From CAIMMJ01 sp037131955 (lineage in GTDB: Bacteria > Bacteroidota > Bacteroidia > UBA4408): 16,644 nucleotides of DNA. Shown in pieces: positions 14,466 to 16,644 of the stretch. Numbering within the stretch: position 1 is the stretch's first letter; every line of letters starts with the position of its first letter. The position numbers were made by a program, and so were the translations under genes. Below the pieces are notes generated by a model, which searched no databases, was not told the DNA's origin, and worked only from the letters and a program-made list of their open reading frames with translations. Where the stretch lies: the NCBI GenBank assembly GCA_037131955.1, contig JBAXQC010000064.1, positions 1 to 16,644 on the forward strand, in the 5' to 3' direction.

Positions 14466-15854
14466 TTACAGATGTATAACCTCTCCATAAGCTGCGGCTG
14501 TAGCTTCCATAATTGCTTCGCTCATTGTTGGATGAGGGTGTACTGCTTTTAAAATTTCGTGCCCTGTGGTTTCTAATTTTCTTGCCACCACAATTTCAGC
14601 AATCATTTCGGTAACATTAGCACCTATCATGTGGCAACCAAGCAGCTCGCCGTATTTTGCATCGTAAATTACTTTTACAAAACCATCTTTTGCTCCGGCA
14701 GCAGAAGCTTTGCCTGAAGCAGAAAAAGGAAACTTTCCTACCTTTATTGTAAATCCTGCTTCTTTTGCTTGTTTTTCTGTGTAACCAACCGATGCAATTT
14801 CGGGAGAGCAATACGTGCAACCCGGAATATTTTGGTAGTTTAATGGCTCTGGATGATGACCGGCAATTTTTTCTACACAAGTAATTCCTTCGGCACTTGC
14901 CACGTGAGCCAATGCTTGACCACCAACACAATCGCCAATAGCATAAACCCCATCAACATTTGTTTTGTAGTACTCGTTAACAACTATTTTTCCTTTATCA
15001 GTTTTTATTCCGCAAGCTTCAAGACCCAAGTTCTCTAAATTTGCAGCTATACCTACAGCCGATAAAACTATTTCAGCTTCAACAATTTTCTCGCCTGTTT
15101 TTGTTTTAATTTTCACCTTTGAAACTTCACCCGAAATGTCAACAGATTCAACACTAGAATCAGTCATTACATCAATTCCAATTTTCTTGAATGATTTTTC
15201 TAATTGCTTAGAAACATCTTCATCTTCCACAGGAACTATGTTGGGAAGAAATTCTACTATGGTAACTTTTGTTCCAATGCTTTGGTAAAAATAGGCAAAT
15301 TCACATCCAATTGCTCCAGAACCCACTATTAGCATGGATTTTGGCTGTTTAGGCAAGGTCATGGCTTCGCGGTAACCAATAATTTTTTTACCGTCTTGTT
15401 TTAAGTTTGGAAGTTCTCTAGAACGCGATCCTACAGCCAATATCACGTGTTTTGCATCGTATGTTGCTACTTTTCCGGCAGCATCTTTCACTTCTACTTT
15501 TTTGCCAGGTTTTATTGTTCCGTAACCAGTAATAACATCAATTTTATTTTTCTTCATTAAAAATTGAATACCCTTACTCATGCCATCGGCCACTCCCCTG
15601 CTTCTCTTTATCATTGCATCAAAGTCTACTGCAGCGCCATTTACTTTTATTCCATATTCTGAGGCATGGTTTAGGTATTCAAAAACTTGAGCACTTTTAA
15701 GTAAGGCTTTCGTGGGAATACATCCCCAATTTAAACAAACTCCACCTAAACTTTCTTTTTCTACTACTGCTGTTTTTAATCCTAATTGTGCTGCTCTTAT
15801 AGCTGCAACATATCCACCTGGTCCTGTTCCTATAACTATTAAATCGTAATTCAT
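14466..15854 (-). CDS. lpd: dihydrolipoyl dehydrogenase (E3)
   Basis: This 462-aa flavoprotein disulfide reductase reoxidises dihydrolipoamide with NAD+ in the pyruvate, 2-oxoglutarate or branched-chain dehydrogenase complexes or the glycine cleavage system. FAD binding is GTGPGG (9-14). The redox disulfide is C40-C45 in GGVCLNWGCIPTK. The NAD-binding Rossmann motif is VGSGAIGCEFAYFYQSIG, and the second FAD segment is VYAIGDCVGG. The dimerisation domain carries the catalytic pair H441 and E446 in HPHPTMSE. Length and every expected motif are intact. The start is ATG 15852-15854, with a plausible -7 element 25 bp upstream. No E1 or E2 gene is nearby, so the complex served is not shown by context. 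Confidence 0.97.
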   Translation of the reverse strand: MNYDLIVIGTGPGGYVAAIRAAQLGLKTAVVEKESLGGVCLNWGCIPTKALLKSAQVFEYLNHASEYGIKVNGAAVDFDAMIKRSRGVADGMSKGIQFLMKKNKIDVITGYGTIKPGKKVEVKDAAGKVATYDAKHVILAVGSRSRELPNLKQDGKKIIGYREAMTLPKQPKSMLIVGSGAIGCEFAYFYQSIGTKVTIVEFLPNIVPVEDEDVSKQLEKSFKKIGIDVMTDSSVESVDISGEVSKVKIKTKTGEKIVEAEIVLSAVGIAANLENLGLEACGIKTDKGKIVVNEYYKTNVDGVYAIGDCVGGQALAHVASAEGITCVEKIAGHHPEPLNYQNIPGCTYCSPEIASVGYTEKQAKEAGFTIKVGKFPFSASGKASAAGAKDGFVKVIYDAKYGELLGCHMIGANVTEMIAEIVVARKLETTGHEILKAVHPHPTMSEAIMEATAAAYGEVIHL

Positions 15855-15878
15855 AAAATATTAATTTTTTGTAGAAAA

Positions 15879-15886
15879 CAAAAGTA
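15879..15886 (-). promoter_or_regulatory. -7 element for lpd
   Basis: On the minus strand TACTTTTG matches the Bacteroidota -7 consensus TAnnTTTG and lies 24 bp before the lpd ATG. No convincing TTG lies at the expected 19-21 bp upstream, so only half of the promoter is supported. Confidence 0.35.
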
Positions 15887-16001
15887 TATTTTTTTGTGCA
15901 ACTAAAATTTCTATTTCAATAAAAATTATGGATTTGTAAAATTTTTCAAACAATTGATACAATACATTCCTTTATTTGTAACATTGCCAAAAAATATTTT
16001 T

Positions 16002-16469
16002 ATGATAAACATAGGACAAGAAGCACCAAATTTTTCGTTGCCTGATACAGAAAAAAAGGTAAAACAATTGAGCGATTTTAGAGGAAAAAATGTAGTTGTA
16101 TTATTTTTTCCATTTGCATTTACAGGTGTTTGTACTGCAGAGTTGTGTGCCACAAGAGACGATATTGCCGCCTACAATATTGCAAACGCCGAAGTATTGG
16201 CTATATCTGTAGATTCGCCATTTACTCTAGCAAAATTTAAAGAAGAGCAAAATTTAAATTTTACACTCTTATCAGATTTTAACAAAACGGCATCCAAAGA
16301 ATATGATGTGTTGTATGAATCTTTTTCAGTGGGATTGCTTGGCGTTTCAAAAAGATCGGCTTTTGTAATTAACAAAGATGGAATAGTAAAGTATGCCCAG
16401 GTGTTAGAATCTGCAGGAGATTTACCAGACTTTGAAGCCATAAAAAACTGCTTAAAAGAGCTCAATTAA
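16002..16469 (+). CDS. peroxiredoxin, AhpE-like
   Basis: This 155-aa cytosolic thiol peroxidase starts at ATG 16002 (MINIGQEAPNFSLPDTE). The open frame extends 16 codons further upstream to a TTG, but the family normally begins at this IGxxAPxFxLPD segment. The active site FPFAFTGVCTAELC contains the peroxidatic C44 in the TxxC motif, with a second cysteine C49 one helical turn on. The catalytic Arg is probably in VSKRSAFVINKDG. A late Cys (KNCLKEL) could also act in resolving. The TGVCT form resembles AhpE-type peroxiredoxins rather than BCP or typical 2-Cys AhpC. It reduces hydrogen peroxide or organic peroxides using an unidentified thiol reductant. It is divergent from lpd and convergent with ruvX. 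Confidence 0.92.
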   Translation: MINIGQEAPNFSLPDTEKKVKQLSDFRGKNVVVLFFPFAFTGVCTAELCATRDDIAAYNIANAEVLAISVDSPFTLAKFKEEQNLNFTLLSDFNKTASKEYDVLYESFSVGLLGVSKRSAFVINKDGIVKYAQVLESAGDLPDFEAIKNCLKELN

Positions 16470-16644
16470 GGCAGATTTTGATGATGATCTAAGAAGTTTT
16501 GAAGTAGTATGGTTGCACTTACCCTGTCTATTGTAGATTTGTTTTGCCTGTCCTTCTTTTTTAAACCACCATCAATCATAGCCTGAAATGCCATTTTTGA
16601 AGTAAATCGTTCGTCTAATCTTTCAACTTTAATTGCTGGGTATT
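16466..16644 (-). CDS. ruvX: Holliday junction resolvase-like protein RuvX/YqgF, C-terminal part (partial)
   Basis: On the minus strand the last 58 codons are open from the window edge to a TAA at 16466-16468. The sequence ERLDERFTSKMAFQAMIDGG followed by KKKDRQNKSTIDRVSATILL and QNFL is the conserved C-terminal segment of the YqgF/RuvX RNase H-like family. The DERFTS motif is usual there, and the Asp in TIDRVSA is the last acidic catalytic residue. Members process 16S rRNA precursor or Holliday junctions. The N-terminal two thirds lie outside the window. Its stop overlaps the peroxiredoxin stop by 3 bp within a shared TTAA. Confidence 0.88.
   Translation of the reverse strand, partial: YPAIKVERLDERFTSKMAFQAMIDGGLKKKDRQNKSTIDRVSATILLQNFLDHHQNLP

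Noticed and set aside
15954..16001. N-terminal extension of the peroxiredoxin from a TTG at 15954.
   Set aside because: The family starts at the MINIGQEAPNF segment; the extra 16 codons are AT-rich leader sequence with an ATG available at the expected place.

Overview
The window looks like a chromosomal segment of a low-GC member of the Bacteroidota. The evidence is the strongly AT-rich sequence, the lack of Shine-Dalgarno motifs before most genes, several genes that can only start at TTG, at least one promoter of the Bacteroidota type (TTG, 19 bp, TAnnTTTG), and protein families typical of the phylum (ORF6N protein, DWGLGHATR-type glycosyltransferase, 240-aa two-helix membrane protein). TAA, TAG and TGA all end intact genes here, so the genetic code appears standard.

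Positions 1-2200 are a decaying accessory stretch. After the 3' tip of an unknown gene come a pair of hairpin repeats with constant arms and variable loops (261-378). Next is a secreted trypsin-like serine protease gene broken by an in-frame TAG that cuts off the catalytic serine (385-1557, minus). It is followed by an ORF6N-domain gene broken by an in-frame TGA (1690-2202, minus). An imperfect direct repeat (around 166-239 and 1645-1702) flanks the protease block.

Positions 2262-6712 (minus) hold a compact three-gene operon for an SMC-like condensin of the MksBEF/MukBEF/Wadjet type. The order is SMC ATPase (890 aa), then kleisin (406 aa), then small KITE-type subunit (176 aa), ending in a GC-rich terminator. 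No JetD/MksG-type nuclease gene lies on either side within the window, and the SMC-first order differs from the kleisin-first order I know for mksFEB and jetABCD. This is the best candidate here for an unusual system.

Positions 7050-13263 (plus) begin with an orphan OmpR/PhoB-type response regulator. A secreted beta-propeller-like protein follows, with a good promoter bracketed by a perfect 13-bp inverted repeat. Then come a GT28/MurG-like glycosyltransferase, adenine deaminase (ade), a GT2 glycosyltransferase and a conserved two-helix membrane protein of unknown function. The genes from 7876 to 12446 are closely packed and probably co-transcribed at least in part.

Positions 13260-16644 hold a GT4 glycosyltransferase and dihydrolipoyl dehydrogenase (lpd) on the minus strand. 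A divergent AhpE-like peroxiredoxin lies on the plus strand, and the C-terminal end of the RuvX/YqgF family is at the right edge (minus). Both convergent gene pairs overlap by exactly 4 bp, sharing a TTAA that supplies TAA stops on both strands.
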